Assembly (NCBI GenBank): GCA_031216445.1
Contig: CM062213.1
Span: 2,082,501 to 2,146,500, forward strand
Reading direction: 5' to 3'
DNA length: 64,000 nucleotides
From: Lateolabrax maculatus
Lineage: Eukaryota; Chordata; Actinopteri; Acropomatiformes; Lateolabracidae
The notes under the pieces are model-generated. The model was not told the DNA's origin. It saw nothing but the letters and a program-made list of their open reading frames with translations, and searched no databases. Shown piece after piece: positions 48,329 through 62,224 of the stretch. The position numbers and the translations under genes were made by a program. Every line of letters starts with the position of its first letter. Positions within the stretch are counted from its first letter, which is position 1.

Positions 48329-50423
48329 CTGTGGAGAAAGAGAAGGAAAGATGAGAAACTGGGACACTGTACTGCAATGTGTGGAACATAGTGAATAAAA
48401 AATAAACGAGTTATATTCATTATCGATAAATCAAGAGATTATTTTTTTCACTCTTCAAAAAACTTCAATAGCAAATTCATTCTTTAGCATAGTTCACAAA
48501 CCACATGAATACCAGAGCTGGGCCTCATCTGCTTTCATCCCTTCCACCGTCCCTGTCTGCCTGTCCCGTGACAGCAGCATGACATCAGCATCAGAGCCTG
48601 ACTGAACACATCCACAGTCCTCACTGTACCAGGCAGTGTTGATGTTAATAATCCTCATGACTGCATCAGTGCACTCAGAAAACAACAGACCTTCTACTGT
48701 TGCAGTCACTGTAAGTCACTCTGTACAGGAATAAAACTAAAATATTAGAATTTCACACAAGTTAAGATGATTATCTTCAAAGTTTAAACCAGTCAAGACC
48801 ATATTTTCTTTCCCCTGTAAATCTCTGCACACGCTTTACTTTAACCATATTGGTTTTCGGATATTAGTTGTTAAAATATGAACCCAAGCATAAATGTAAT
48901 GTGAAGTACAATATGTTGTTCTGTCTGAGTATCTGCACACTGGCTTCACAGAGAATGGCAGTGTGTCAGTGCAACAGGTAAACATCACCTGGGAATTCAT
49001 TCATGCCAGATGTTCAAAGTAGAAAGAGAAAAACTGTTAAATAAACTGTTAAATGTCATAATATCAACTACTATATACAACCAAGTCACATATTCAAAGG
49101 ATTCAAATGTTTGTTTGTCACATAAACAAGTAATGTGTGGCGTGAAGTGAAATGCAATGTGTCATGCTCTTAAGGTTGTGCTATAAGATTAGTGTAAAAA
49201 AAAGAAATATGAAGGATAAAAATTAAGATAACAAAATATAAATATATGCAAGGAGGACAATGCAAAGCCGGGGCTACAGAGGTCAGATGGCCTGAGTCTC
49301 TCTGTGTTGTACTTAGATTATTAATATTGGACAATATGAACTGCAAAGCTGCTTAAGGTTGATTTAAAGTTTAAAACAGGTGTTCTGAAGATTTTAATAC
49401 TTTAATGCTTTCCAAATGTCCCAACAGTGTGGTAACCTGCATGTTCCACTCCACTAAAATAATGTTTTCGATACCATTGACCATATCATAAGGATGTAAT
49501 CATGAGAAACTGCACACTTGAATGTAAATTGCTTAGCAGGAAATCTAAAAAACCCTTCTCACTTTGTTTGCGTCCTTTTTTGAAACAGAAGTCTGTGGTG
49601 AGGTGAGCTCGGGCCACGACCGCGGTCTGTTGAGTCTGAGTGTAGAACAAGCAACAAGACAAGATCTTAACTCTGTGTCTGTTCTGTCTTTGTCTGTTTA
49701 ATGGTTCGATTAAGTCTCTCAGTGTTCAAAGACCGTGCATGTGAGGTCACAGCAGTCTGCTTCTGCTGTTTCTCTCTCATTCAGTCTGTGGTGAATCAAC
49801 CTTGAAGACAAAGCCAACTTTATGACCACGACATGGTCACGCTCCTCAAGGCCTCATGACAGTCACTCTCTGTTTGTCACTGTCTTTATTTATAGCGTTT
49901 GGCTGTTATTGCAACTGTCGGTCTAATAGTTTACAAATCCAGACAAATCCCTGGTATTATCAGTGTTTGATGTTTTCAATCTGATGTGTTGTACTTCATC
50001 TTGTGACACAGTGCTATGTTATCTTTCCCAGCAGTACACAGGCTTGACACAACGTTGTATGTTCATTTAATTAATTTTCTAAGTAAAAAAAAAAAAGAAA
50101 ATAATAAATGGTACAAAGTTATTTTCCTAAGATGCAGAATGAGTCAGTTCCAGCATCTATGTTGCTGAAACGTGCTTATGTGAGACAAAATATGTCAGTC
50201 ACAAACAAATTCTGCTGATATGAAATGCTGATAGGTAAGGATGATATTTCTCAACTGACAGAACATAAAACTGATTCACATAGCAGCAGCTTTGGGAAAG
50301 CTTTTATATTTGTGACTCTAACAAATAAACAGGCAAAAACATAAAAAAACTGCGACAGTCACCATACCTGAACTGACAAACAGCACCACCTAGACACTCA
50401 ACAAGGGGGACTTATATAGTATC

Positions 50424-50950
50424 ACTTTAAAGTTATAATCCTTAAGGTTTTCATGAAATCAAACCACAGTTTTGATACTCTTTATGGGCAGCATTTTTTC
50501 TGCAGTAGTCATTCAATGTATCTACTTTCTGTAATTACCTCTCTATATGGTAGACTCCATTATTGGTGGCAGGGTCCGCCAACCATTGCTCATCCGAAAT
50601 GCGTCTATAAAACAATTTGCAGTGGATCAGTTCTGAATATTGCAGTAATGTAGTAAGAAGCCGCAGCAGTGAGCTGTTACAGGCTGAACACAAGCTCCTG
50701 AGAAAGGTAACCAACTCCTTTTACTGTGTCCTGCACCGCTGCAGCATGAAATCAGATTGAAGTTACAATTATTAATGTCTGACATCTTTATTAAAAACAA
50801 CATGAGTTTGTTTGGCTGCACTGTAAACAGATAAACCACTTGCTTTTGCTGCTTCTCAGGGACTGTTTGCTGTAGTGTTAAAGCACCACCAGTAATGAGG
50901 GATGTCACCAAAACAACCAGGAATGAAATCTTGAGGATTACAACTTTAAA
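50424..50950. mobile_element. Candidate non-autonomous element with inverted ends
   Basis: The left end TTTAAAGTTATAATCCTTAA and the reverse complement of the right end, TTTAAAGTTGTAATCCTCAA, match for about 24 bases with three mismatches and one indel. The interior of about 480 bases has no transposase frame. ATCACTTTAA occurs beside the left end (50421) and again about 50 bases beyond the right end (51001). It looks like an old MITE-like or foldback element. Confidence 0.5.
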
Positions 50951-51015
50951 AAAAAAGCCAATAGCATGCCTCTAACTTTACTGTATCAAACCAAGGCAGC
51001 ATCACTTTAAGTATG

Positions 51016-51020
<5 letters not shown>

Positions 51021-51049
<29 letters not shown>
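51021..51049. repeat. (CA)n microsatellite
   Basis: About 14 CA units. Confidence 0.95.
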
Positions 51050-52600
51050 CAATCTGTAGCCAGAGCTGCAGATTGCACTGTGATACTTTGGCGGCGAGGA
51101 CACACACCTCACACCTCACGGCGGCGGGATCGTTTGCATCTGTCTCTGTCTGCCATCGTCTCTCTGTCACCGTCTCCATCTGTCTCTGTATCATCAATGT
51201 CACTCTCTCTCTCTGTCAGCGTCACTCTCTCTCTGTCACTGTCATGCTCTGGGTCTCCATTATTAACACCATTCAGTGTGGATTCTGTCGCTGACATCCC
51301 CCCTCCCATTGTAGCTTGCTGTCATCACTGTCACTCCGTCATTGTCACTGGCCTTGTCAGTATGTCAGTTGTTTGATTTAACTGTCTGAGAGCCGGCTTG
51401 TTCTCACTCTGTCTTGCTCTCTTGACTTGTGCTTGGACCAAATGCGGAAAAGAAATATGAAGTAAAGTTGTGTCCATGAAAGGAAGCAAATGGAGCAAGA
51501 TGGATGCAACCACAGTTCAAGAGGGAGTGAAGGGAAATTCACCTGACACACTTGACCCCAAAGTACTCTCCTACGTTTCTGCTGTTTTTAGTTAATTTGA
51601 AGCTGGTTCAACTTTAAAAAAGTTGAACGAATAGTTCAAAGTTGTCTAATGAGTTTTGAAAATGTTGAACTAAACGTTCAATGAATTTGAGCAATTCATG
51701 AATCAATAACATTTCTATCTTCTTTGTTTGAAATGTGAGTTTTTCATGAGACACAAAGAGGGGACTTATTGTTTCTGAGCGTCATCTTAATGCCAGAAAT
51801 CAAACCTAACATGCAGCGCTTCAGTTTATATGAACCTGATACTTTAACAAAGGCCTGAAACAGAGATGGAGAAAGAGCAGGAAATACTACAGCTGAAATT
51901 ATTTAAATAAACCCCCCAATTTCTGTTTAAAAATATAATAACTATATATATACTATACTATAACTATATAAAACTATATAATCCATCTATCTTATCTCAG
52001 TATAATCTTATAATACTTTAAAAGGAAACCCAATCACAGACTGTGGGTGATGCCATGACAACAGCTGAAAAAGGTTGCACTGAAATTTAATTAGTGAGAA
52101 ATACATGAAGTTGTCATTGCAAACAACAGGAGATTTAAGATTAGATGCATTTCTATTTACAGTACCTGATATATCTCCTCATCAGGGATGTGAGTGAACC
52201 AAAGGTTTTTCATCTTAAAGATGAAAATGATATTGCCTGAAAAGACCCAGGGAGTCAATATTGATGAAAATGTTCTATTTGTATGTCAATCTACCAGATT
52301 AAGTTTAGTGAGCCAGTCAAACATAATATAGATCTGGACAACCCTGCAATCCCTGAAAGACCTGATTTTTTATTATTTTTATTACATAAAGTGTATCTAT
52401 AAATATAATACTCACGTCTAAATAAAACCTTTATGCTCCAGAAAAAGAGGAAGGTACCGACAAATCTACCCCAAAAAAACTCTCTCTCACAAACTTGTGG
52501 ATTTCTTGGTTCAGTTTGTGGTGACAAATTATAGAATTATTTGTCTTCTACCTCTAGTGAGACTGTCGCAAAGCTGAGAGCACTCCAGAAAAGAGACGAG

Positions 52601-52629
<29 letters not shown>
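52601..52629. repeat. (CA)n microsatellite
   Basis: About 14 CA units. Confidence 0.95.
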
Positions 52630-52631
<2 letters not shown>

Positions 52632-52839
52632 GATTAGCATTGCTCTGTCCGGCTGGTATTGGCATTTAGTTTATCCAGCGGATTGGGTCAATAGTCTGAC
52701 AAATGACTCACATCTGTTAGGCCAGTCACACCACTTAGCCTGTGGCCTTTATGTGTGTGTGTCTGTGTACAAATGTGTTTGTGAGAGAGATGAAACTCTA
52801 GAGAAAGACGTAATGGATGTGTAGTGGAGTGCAACAATC

Positions 52840-52841
<2 letters not shown>

Positions 52842-52910
<69 letters not shown>
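52842..52910. repeat. (GT)34 microsatellite
   Basis: The longest perfect GT run in the window, in opposite sense to the CA tract about 210 bases to its left. Confidence 0.98.
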
Positions 52911-52911
<1 letters not shown>

Positions 52912-55900
52912 CACTTGAATGACTCACTTTCCCTGACAGGATAATTCAATTTAGGGTGTGACTTCAAAAGTTTGTTTCAAAGTTTGATTGCTGCTCCACA
53001 GTTCTGCCAAAACCCAAATTGAAGAGGACATTTGACACAAATTTAATGGCCGTGAATTATTTAAAGAAGGTACTTTCATAAGAAGAACAACGATAGAACA
53101 TATGAGAAAAGATGTTGTTTGGGAAATGCTTTTAAGCAAAGCATTAGTGCATATTGTGCTTTAGCATGAGATGTCCGCGTTCATGTTAGTGCCACTGTGG
53201 AGTTACAACACAGTTCAAACATACACTTGAGTCATCTATTATGTGTGGCGATTTGATCAAAAAAGGATTTAAACAGGAAAAAACTCATCACCACACCCGC
53301 TCACAGCACTAGAAACTACCCTCTGGACATGTCTTATCATCTTTTATTAAATGCAACACTAGGCAACTGTGCATGTTGTCAGCTCCAAACAGCAGGAAGA
53401 ACTGGTTTGAAAATGCTGAATTTCTCTGAGGTAGTCCACAGGGTCTCAATTAAGGGAATGAGACGATCTCCTCGTTTCCAGCCACACTTTGAGATTTTAA
53501 AGCAGAAGGTCATGACGATCATTGCAGTGATTATATTGTGAGTAAATTCATCTGTTATAGGGAGCGCATGAGTGGGACTGTATTGGAAGCATTCTCCATA
53601 CATTTATATACAGTAGAGACCTTCTGATCAGGTGTGTCAGGTACAGCAGTCAATGCCAATATTAACACCAGCATAATATTCATGTTCACCTAATCGGATG
53701 AGGACAACAATACAGCAGCATGAAGCTTTGAACACGTGACACAAAATCTTTGTGTCCGAATGTCTTGACGTCACAAATTACAACGTGAAGTTGATAAGAT
53801 GGCTGAAGTTTTGCTTTAAAAAGTGTTTCTTTGACAGTTTACGTGTGTATAGTTGAATGTCTGCACGTGAGTAAGAAAGTTCAGTAATATTTTGGTAAAT
53901 ACAGGAAACTCATATGTCTAAAGGTCAGATTTTTATTTCATGATAATGTGTGTTTCTGACTCACTCCGAGGTTGACAGAGAGGTGGAGACAGCTGGGGGA
54001 TGATGGGCGAGTGAGGAACAGATGTGACGATCCCCTGTAGGTTTATGAACCTGAAACAACCTCACCGCATCACAAATACAGGCATGCTGATGAAAACACA
54101 CTTGGCAGGTGCGAGACAGGACGAGTATATAAATGCTAATATAGCAGCGGAAGGCACTCTGCATAAAAGACAGACTAAAAGTTGATATTTAAATTGTTTG
54201 ATTGTCAATAATATCAAATTAGATGTACTAAATATGTGTATTTCACACTGTTAGATACAGTACAGTATTTGTGATTCTGCACCGTATTTTTTTGCTTTGT
54301 GGTCATTATTACCTCGAATACCTATGACGGCACTTGATAGCAAAAAGTAAATATGAAAAAGTAAACATCAGGTTCTCAAGGAAGTGTTTCTGTATCGACC
54401 AACGCCCCACAATCATAGAGGGAGAGATCCACAATAAAATTACTTTAGATATTAAGTTACTTTCTCTAAACTTGCTCCCCTACAGCTACACATCAAAAGG
54501 TATTCTGCAGAAGGCCCGTCATCACCAAATAGTCGAAGTACACAAATTAAAAGTAAAGAATTTATTTAGATTTAGAGAAAGTCAGCTGAGCAAAAGTGTC
54601 AGTTATACCTTAATTTTTTAATTATTGAGAGTCCCACTATGTTTCCTATGCTAAGCTAAATGGGGATCTACTACTGTAAAGGATAACAAGGATGAAACAA
54701 CAATATGAGGTTTTTATGGCCCGGCTTTAAATAAAACTCATGGAATCTGTAGTTGTTGAATGCTAACATAATAATCATCAACATTTAGATGAAATATGAA
54801 CCAGACTGCAGCACCATGTTAAAGCTTTAAAGGAAGAATTGTGAAACCGCACTGTGAAGCCTGGAAAAGCATGAAATGTCTGTCGATATAAATGTCTGCT
54901 CTGATGAGTAGTATCTGCACTAGTACCATTCAGTAATGCAGACGTACTCTGCATGAGCCTTCATCTGTGGAGCATTACTACATTAACAACTGTTTCAACT
55001 TTAAAGTAAACCATGATAATATGTGACATGCAGGCAAATATAGCAAGTAAAACCCATAATTCCCTCTTAAAGCCTCTTAATGGATTCCCTCTAACTGTAA
55101 ACAGTGTAGGACTACAGCATATTACGCTGCATTTTGTGGAACTTGTGCTCATGCATTATGCATCGTCATCCTCTGCTTGGTGCTGCAGTATGTGGCTGCC
55201 TCAGAAACACATTACATGCACATTTAGTTGTGTTCCAGCCATAAGTGTATGAAAGGGAATAGATGGGAATCCCTCGAGTGTGAGCCGGAGCAGCGCTGAA
55301 CCAGAGGGGGACGGTGTGTGTATTTCTGTGTGTGTATTTCAGAGTGAGGAAAATTTTGCAAAGTAAAAGGGAAGAGAATTAAGGAAAGCATATTGACGAA
55401 AGAAAGATTTGCGATAGCACTAAGCAAATTCGGAGCGCTACTCGGCCTGCAAGTCACCACCTGAGAGCTCACAGGCTTCAGATTCGTAAGCGCAGAATCA
55501 GATTTGAGCGTGAAATCCCGATCGTGCACACGCTCCTGTCTGAGTCTGCGGTCTCAAATTTTTCCAGCTGTGTTTTGGCTTCTGAGCACTCGAGGTCACA
55601 AGAGGTCGCTTGCCAACCATTTGATTTCTGAACCAGCAAACTGCGACAAACAAGCCTTCATCCAGACGTCAGGGTCATGTCTTTTCCACAGCTAAAGTCA
55701 GCTTTTGAATAACTTGCTCCTCTGTAAGTAGGGATTGGCGACCATCTGACTATTCCAGACAAGATGTGATCATATATTTGATGCCTATATTCCTTATTGT
55801 TTAGCCTACGGTTTCCATTACTGTGGGCTGATCCCTTTACCACCACCTAGGTTATTCAAACACGTATGTCAGATTTGTGTCAAGTCTATTCTGAAAATGC

Positions 55901-56884
55901 TGCCATTCTGATTGTGGCCACAGCCACAATAATTGTATTATCATTATTGTTGTTTTTCGTTTGAACCATTAGTGTTTATGAGTCCCTGGTGGAGTCGGAT
56001 CAGATCACAGTAAACCCAATCACCCCCAAAAAGGCTCATTAGATTCCTGAGGGAAGCAGTCAGCTCAGAAGTGACAATGAGCCTCTCACAAATGCTTTTC
56101 TTATGATGGTTCTATTAATTTTCTCACTTAAAATTATTCATTAAAACAGGAAAAAAAGAAATAGAAGTGAACACAAAGATAACACGGCCACAGTGATATA
56201 TCTCTAATACTACTTTTAAATTAGATAATCTGCTATAAGGGCTTAAAAATGAGATCCTTTGCCAACAAATTCAGTGTGGTTTTAGTAATTTAGTGTCAAC
56301 AGATTTAGATTTTTAAGACAATGCAGAGGTCAAATACTGCTCTGTCCGAGCTTTTATTTGAAAGCTTCTATTGTGTCATCCTGACCCTTCACTTCCAGGT
56401 CAGATTGAACAGGTGATGCTCTGCTCTCAGGTTGAGTTGGTGCTCAGGGGATTCAGACTGCTAAAACTGATCATTTCTACTGTGAGAATCTCTGTTGCTG
56501 CTCAAAATGTAGTTACACAAATCATCTGTTTACGCTCACGATTCTGTCCTCCCTCACGCACAAATCGAATTACGCTCTTACAAATTTGTTTTGTGTGCTC
56601 CTCAAATCTTCTGTCATCGAGATGCTTCCATAAAGAATCAGAAAAAGAAAGATGGTGCTGGCAAGAATATGTGTATATCTGCTTGTGTGTACATGTGTGT
56701 GATAGAGGGACAGAAAGATAAAGAGTTTTCTTTGTACGTATGTATATAGATATGTTTGAAGCAGACACGGGAGGAGTATAAGCAGAAGACGCTTGTTAAT
56801 GCTTAATGCCCACAAATGAGTTTCCAAGTAAATTGTAGTATGTACTGCATTGGTGGATATTTTGTGTGTGTGATGGAGAGAAAG

Positions 56885-56907
56885 TGTGTGTGTGTGTGTG
56901 TGTGTGT
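56885..56907. repeat. (GT)n microsatellite
   Basis: About 11 GT units. Confidence 0.95.
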
Positions 56908-57939
56908 CCTCATGCCCCGCGAACAGATCTCATCCTAATTAAGACATGAAGCTTGTCATTTTAACATCCTCCACCATGCCCACAGGCACAGGCAGGCAAA
57001 GTCTCAAGTGCACTCAGCACCGCAGCAGATGGGTTGTGTGTAAGTGTATGGGACTGTGTTCATATGTGCGTGTGTTAGAGAGACATTTTCCTCGTACCCT
57101 CTAGTTGCTGCTGCTCCACAGATGATGTGGGGGGTGGGGTGGAGGGGGTTAAAAGAGAGGAAACGGAGAGAGAGGAGAAGAGACTGAGAGCCAAAGATGG
57201 TGAAGCCAAAGATGCAGCTTTTTTGCATGTGTCTGTTTATTTATTCATATGCATGTGCAGTGATTGTAGGCCTGCATGCATGCATGTCAGGCTGATTTCC
57301 TGTAAACTTTCAAGATGCATAACAAGCTTCTGTGAATGTAAATGAAATGTAAGAATAAAAATGTAAAGAGAGATGAAAATAAAAGTCTGGAAAAAAAACA
57401 GCATGGCAAAAAAAAAGAAAGAGGTATTTCTCAGCATCAGCGGCGGCAGCAAGCAGAACTAGGCCACCTCCCTGAACCCACAGTAGTGACTGGGACGGCA
57501 CAGACGGTACACACCAACCCACATACAGCTGCGATAAACTGTATCGCACAGATGGGACGCGGACCTCAGTATGTAATGTCAGGCCTGGAGATCTGCTCCC
57601 TGCTTTAAATAGGCTAAACTACTCACTTGCACTTCACCCCTAACTGCTCCAGAGGAGATTCCTCAGTAACCAGCGGTCAGAGTGGTTAGTACCGGGCGGC
57701 TCCCAGGAGAGGACGTGCGGTAGGAATCTGAATCAGGAGGCTGCAGAAAAGGAGCATGCATGCTCAGGGGTGCAAGAGTGAATTCTGACCTCAATTTTAT
57801 ACAAAAAATTTAAAAACTGACCGAAAGAGCCCACAAGCTTCTTATTTTTAATTGATTAAGAATATTTAGTGATGATCTGGAAACCTGTAAAGCCTGGAGA
57901 GCTGCCAGTTTGGTGTCCACCCATCCATTTCCAAAATTC

Positions 57940-58160
57940 AAGCTGGGTCTCAATTCCACACTGCATACCAATTCCAGCTGCACCTTCATAGAGTACTTTC
58001 ACAACATTAAGTATATTTAATGACCCTGTCACTATGCATCCTGAATTTGCTTGACTTTTGAACTTGGCACTGATACACTTTTGTCCCACAATGCAATGCA
58101 AAACACTCTATCTCTCTATTACATTTCCAAAACTGAAATTGGCAATCACCTTCAACTGAG
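57940..58160. mobile_element. Candidate repeat remnant (CCCACAATGCAATGC)
   Basis: TGGGTCTCAATTCCACACTG, AACATTAAGTATATTTAATG and TTGTCCCACAATGCAATGC follow each other as in old fish DNA transposon copies. No clear terminal repeats are left. Confidence 0.4.
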
Positions 58161-59351
58161 TAGGTTTTTTTTTTTTTTTATCCCAACCCACAATAAGATG
58201 CGCAATCAACACACACTTGATTTTTTGTTTTTGTTTTTTGTCAGTGTTTTTTCTTCACAGGTTAAAGTTGAGTGACAAAAAAAAATTAGTAGTAGTAAAG
58301 GAATGTTTGACCTTTTTTAAAATGAGACTGTATAATACAGCTAAAGCACCTGAAATAATTAGGTTGTATTTGTTTACTGGCTGTATGATAAAAGCACATA
58401 TAACATTTGCTAATGACAAATCACTTGTCTGTGGATGAGTTCCTTTCTATCAATATAGATCATAGATCACTTTGATTGTTGTTGTTCACATACAGTGCTA
58501 CTCTCATAACTGAACAGGTGAACTGATCAGTTGGCCAACGTCTTTATAACAAAGTGTAATTATTTAACTAAAACTTATTTTAGTTAAAATTTACAAAGAT
58601 TTCAACTCCAGTTTTGGAATGTGTGTAAGAACAGTGTCCAGTGGCTGAACAGAAATGCTAAAACATGTTGTTGTATGATCTCGAGCCTCGGATGTTCTCA
58701 GCTCTAACAAAAGTCACCAGTTGAATACCAGTGATGTCCATTAGCAGAGAAACATTTAAAATGTAAAATGTCAGCGCATCATTCTAATTATCTCTCTGAA
58801 GATAAAGGCAAAGGTTATGAAGCTGCCAGCAGAGCGCACACACCTACTCCCATTTACCTTATAGCAGAAGTCCCGATCGCACTCGTGATTGAAGCTTAAT
58901 GAAGGAAATGGCTTACAGGAAACAGCATTTAATCAACGTGTTAATAGTCTTCAGGGAATTTCAGCTGTAGTTTAAGGACGGTTACTGGTGCTTTCTAACT
59001 TTTCTACACTTTTGTACACCAACAATGAGTTTTCTCATTAGTTTCTAAGTATATTCTTTTTTCTTACTGCATGTAAAACTGCTGCTTAAGTAAGTTTATG
59101 GCAGGCTTCACAATTCACATAAGTTACTGTCTGTCACATTAGAGCCATGAAACTGATACACAATAGCACAATAACACATAGAGCAACAGCTGATTGATAA
59201 TTATAATTTTCAGCATCTGATTTCATTTAGCTTAAGTTAGTATCAGGACAGTCACTTAACATCTTATGTAAGATCATATTGTGACATTTCCAATTCAACA
59301 TGTCTGTAAAAGTAAAATATTGTAAAATAACTTTGAATCTGTGAATTTGAA

Positions 59352-59385
59352 CGGTTCAGAACCGGCTGCAAGATGCCGGCAGCCG
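59352..59385. other. Two adjacent short hairpins
   Basis: CGGTTC-A-GAACCG (59352-59364) is a near-perfect palindrome, and CGGCTGC (59363-59369) pairs with GCAGCCG (59379-59385) around a 9-base loop. They overlap by two bases, so only one can form fully at a time. Confidence 0.5.
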
Positions 59386-62209
59386 AGAAGCATCTCAGCC
59401 TAAATCTAAGTTTGCTCAGAAAAGTTTGTCATTTCAACTTAGGAGGTGATGATGCTGTTTTTCTTTAAGTTTCTTTATGACATTTTTACATTTTACTTCT
59501 TCTAGAGATAATAAAGATGAAATCAGTAAACAAGTTACATTAAAATATTACATTTCCTGCACAAACCTGCACATTCTTAGCCATTCCATCTTTCATTATT
59601 TCTTTCAAAACCTTTTAAACAAATAAAACTACTGAAGCATTTTGCCATTTTTCATATAACACAAGTGCGCATATATTTATTTATTATTTTACAGCTCCTT
59701 AATATTTAACATTGAGTTTACATGTTATTCCAAAATCTGGCCACACTGACACTCACATGTAGGAGCTGTAACAGCAAATAGGCTCCAGCTGATGACCACT
59801 GAGTAGCTCTGCTGGAGCAGATGATGGAGCATTACTTTCAACTTCAGGGGAAATGTAACTTAGGACCTTGTCGGTGTTTGTCCACCTCTTTTACCTTGTA
59901 GCTTCTGCAGAGCTATATTCTGTAAAATGGCAGTGGAGGCTCAATGTTTTTAGAGGTCAGGGCCGGTGCAGATCAAGCAACAGGCATACACATTTATCTC
60001 CACAATGCCATCGTCATTTCCCAGTAATACCGAGGGTTTATTTATACATCTGGTCAATGCCAGCAGTGTGTGACAGCTATTAGTTCAGTGTGAAGCCAGG
60101 ACATGTTGCCTCCCTCCCACAGTCAAATCAACACAACAACAGTGGCCTGTTACTGTGACAGTAATAACAGCTTCATTTAGGCAGTCCAGCAGGGCTGAAG
60201 GTTCTTTCAGGATGTGCTGGGATTACACAGTCAAACATCAAACCTTCAGAAACAGCCCAAATGTTGAAGTGACGCTCCACCAAAAATCTATCTTTGAAGC
60301 CATGATAATATATTGTGTACTTCTTGTGATGTGGAGACATATCCGTCAATGATCTACGCCCACTTTTTGGCTCCCAAACCAGAGTTTATTAAACTCAGAA
60401 TCTGAAGGTTGAAGGATTTGTGATGTATAGACAGAAACAACACAACATCCATCCCCGTGTGTCCTCCTGGGCCAAATAATTAAATCTAGGTTTGGCTGAA
60501 GGTCGGGGGAGAATTATTGACTAAAACCAACTGGGATTATTAAAGTTCAGTCCAGGAGGTCTTTTTTCATTTATTTATATTTTTGGGGTCAAACGTGTCT
60601 TTCTTCTGACCAGATTACTGCAGTTACCAGTAAATTATGAGTTTAAACATGAATAAACAGTAACTGCCTCCAGTTCTTAGCCACCGACCAACTTTGCCGG
60701 CTGTAATGAAAACTGCCACTGATTCTATCAGAAAGCTAATAAAGCTAATGTGAGCTCCATGAGTCTCCAGCTGACTTTTTAATGTTTCTGCCCGCTTGTT
60801 GAAAAATGTAACAGAGGTCTTAAATAAGCAAAGATTGAGGTTAAAGCTGAATGTCCAGGGCAAAACGTCATCATCCTCACCAGTGGATCCATGTAGAAGA
60901 GATGGAAATAAATGAACAACATTGTTCTTGTACTGCAGTGTAGAACTAGTTTGGAAAAGTTTAAGATCAGACTGTTTTATTCTAAACAGCAAACCTTTCC
61001 TAAAGCCGCTGACATTAACCTTAAACTCTGACTCCTTTTTAACTTTGTAACCTGAGAAAATGATTTAGTAATTCTGAGTTACTGCAGGAAGAAGTGTTAC
61101 ACAACTCATTCCTTACACTTTACACACTTTATGAGTATAGCTCTTACAACAACCTTATGCTCAACACTTGACAAATCTCGACAGACCTGCTGTGCCTAGT
61201 TACGGTTGCTAAGCTATGATTGGACAAGTCACTGTTTGGGGGACAAGTTTTGCTGCAATAGTCTTTGTAGTTGTTACCAAATTGGTTTTCATTGTCACAG
61301 TAAGCTGGATACTGTAGCAATTACAGAAATCTTGGTGATAGGAAGGACTAAAGTTATGTAAATTCTCTCTGTTTCACTTGCTGATTCACTCTCTGCAGCA
61401 GTAATGATGTTTGTGTTTCTGTGGCGGTAAAGAACGGTTGAAGAAGTTGGGGAACACTGATGTAGCAGTTGAGGACACTTTACTGTAGATGTGGTTTGAA
61501 CAACACTGAATAATTAACGACCTTGTAACATCTATGAAGTCCTCTCTACTGTACACTTTCTCCTCTGTACTTCATATAATTAGCTGCAAGAGACAGATGT
61601 CGATATCTGCCCGGCCACTTTCACTAATTCACAACAGACTGCAGCTTTGCAAAAAATAGCTTTGGGTACTGACACACACACAAACACACATGCACATACA
61701 CACACAGCTGCAGGCTCTAAAATCATTCATGTACAGTGAAAATGTTGGTCTGTGTTGATGTGGAAAATCGGCTCACTTCCTGTCCTCAGTGTTGAGTCCC
61801 AGATGTTAGCAGTTTTTGAAAGGAACCTTATATCTCGTGTTTTTCCTTTCCTGTAACCGATAACTGAAACGATCTCTCATGCAAAAAAAGCATCATGTTT
61901 GCCTTTAGGCTGGAAAGAGCTCAGCAGAGCGCAAGCCTCTACCCACGCTCAACACTTCCCCAACTTGGAAACAGAACTCCCCATAATGTTTTTTGTTTGT
62001 TTATTGTTGTCTTCTGAGTCAGACGAAACATGCACATGATGCTCAGTGCTGCACAGCATCCGAACTAAAGATGGAAATCTGAATCACCGAGGGAAAACTA
62101 ATCAACATCGGTTAGGATCTTCCTAGCAGATTCCCTTCTATAACGACCCATATGAGCGTTTTGCTGATCCATTGACCTCCCTGGTAGGTGGCACACATAA
62201 TATCAGGGC

Positions 62210-62224
62210 TTTTTTTTTTTTTTG
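62210..62224. repeat. Poly-T run
   Basis: About 15 T. No obvious retroposed sequence is attached. Confidence 0.9.

Noticed and set aside
48780..48830. Possible first coding exon of dock3 (CCATATTTTC near a donor)
   Set aside because: The reverse complement does not encode the expected MWTP-type start and has no fitting phase-1 donor.
49700..49720. tRNA-like GGTTCGATT box
   Set aside because: No A box or acceptor stem at the right distance.
60624..60992. 122-codon minus-strand frame on the dock3 strand
   Set aside because: Not similar to dock3 or to a transposon protein I recognise, and no acceptor and donor frame it convincingly.
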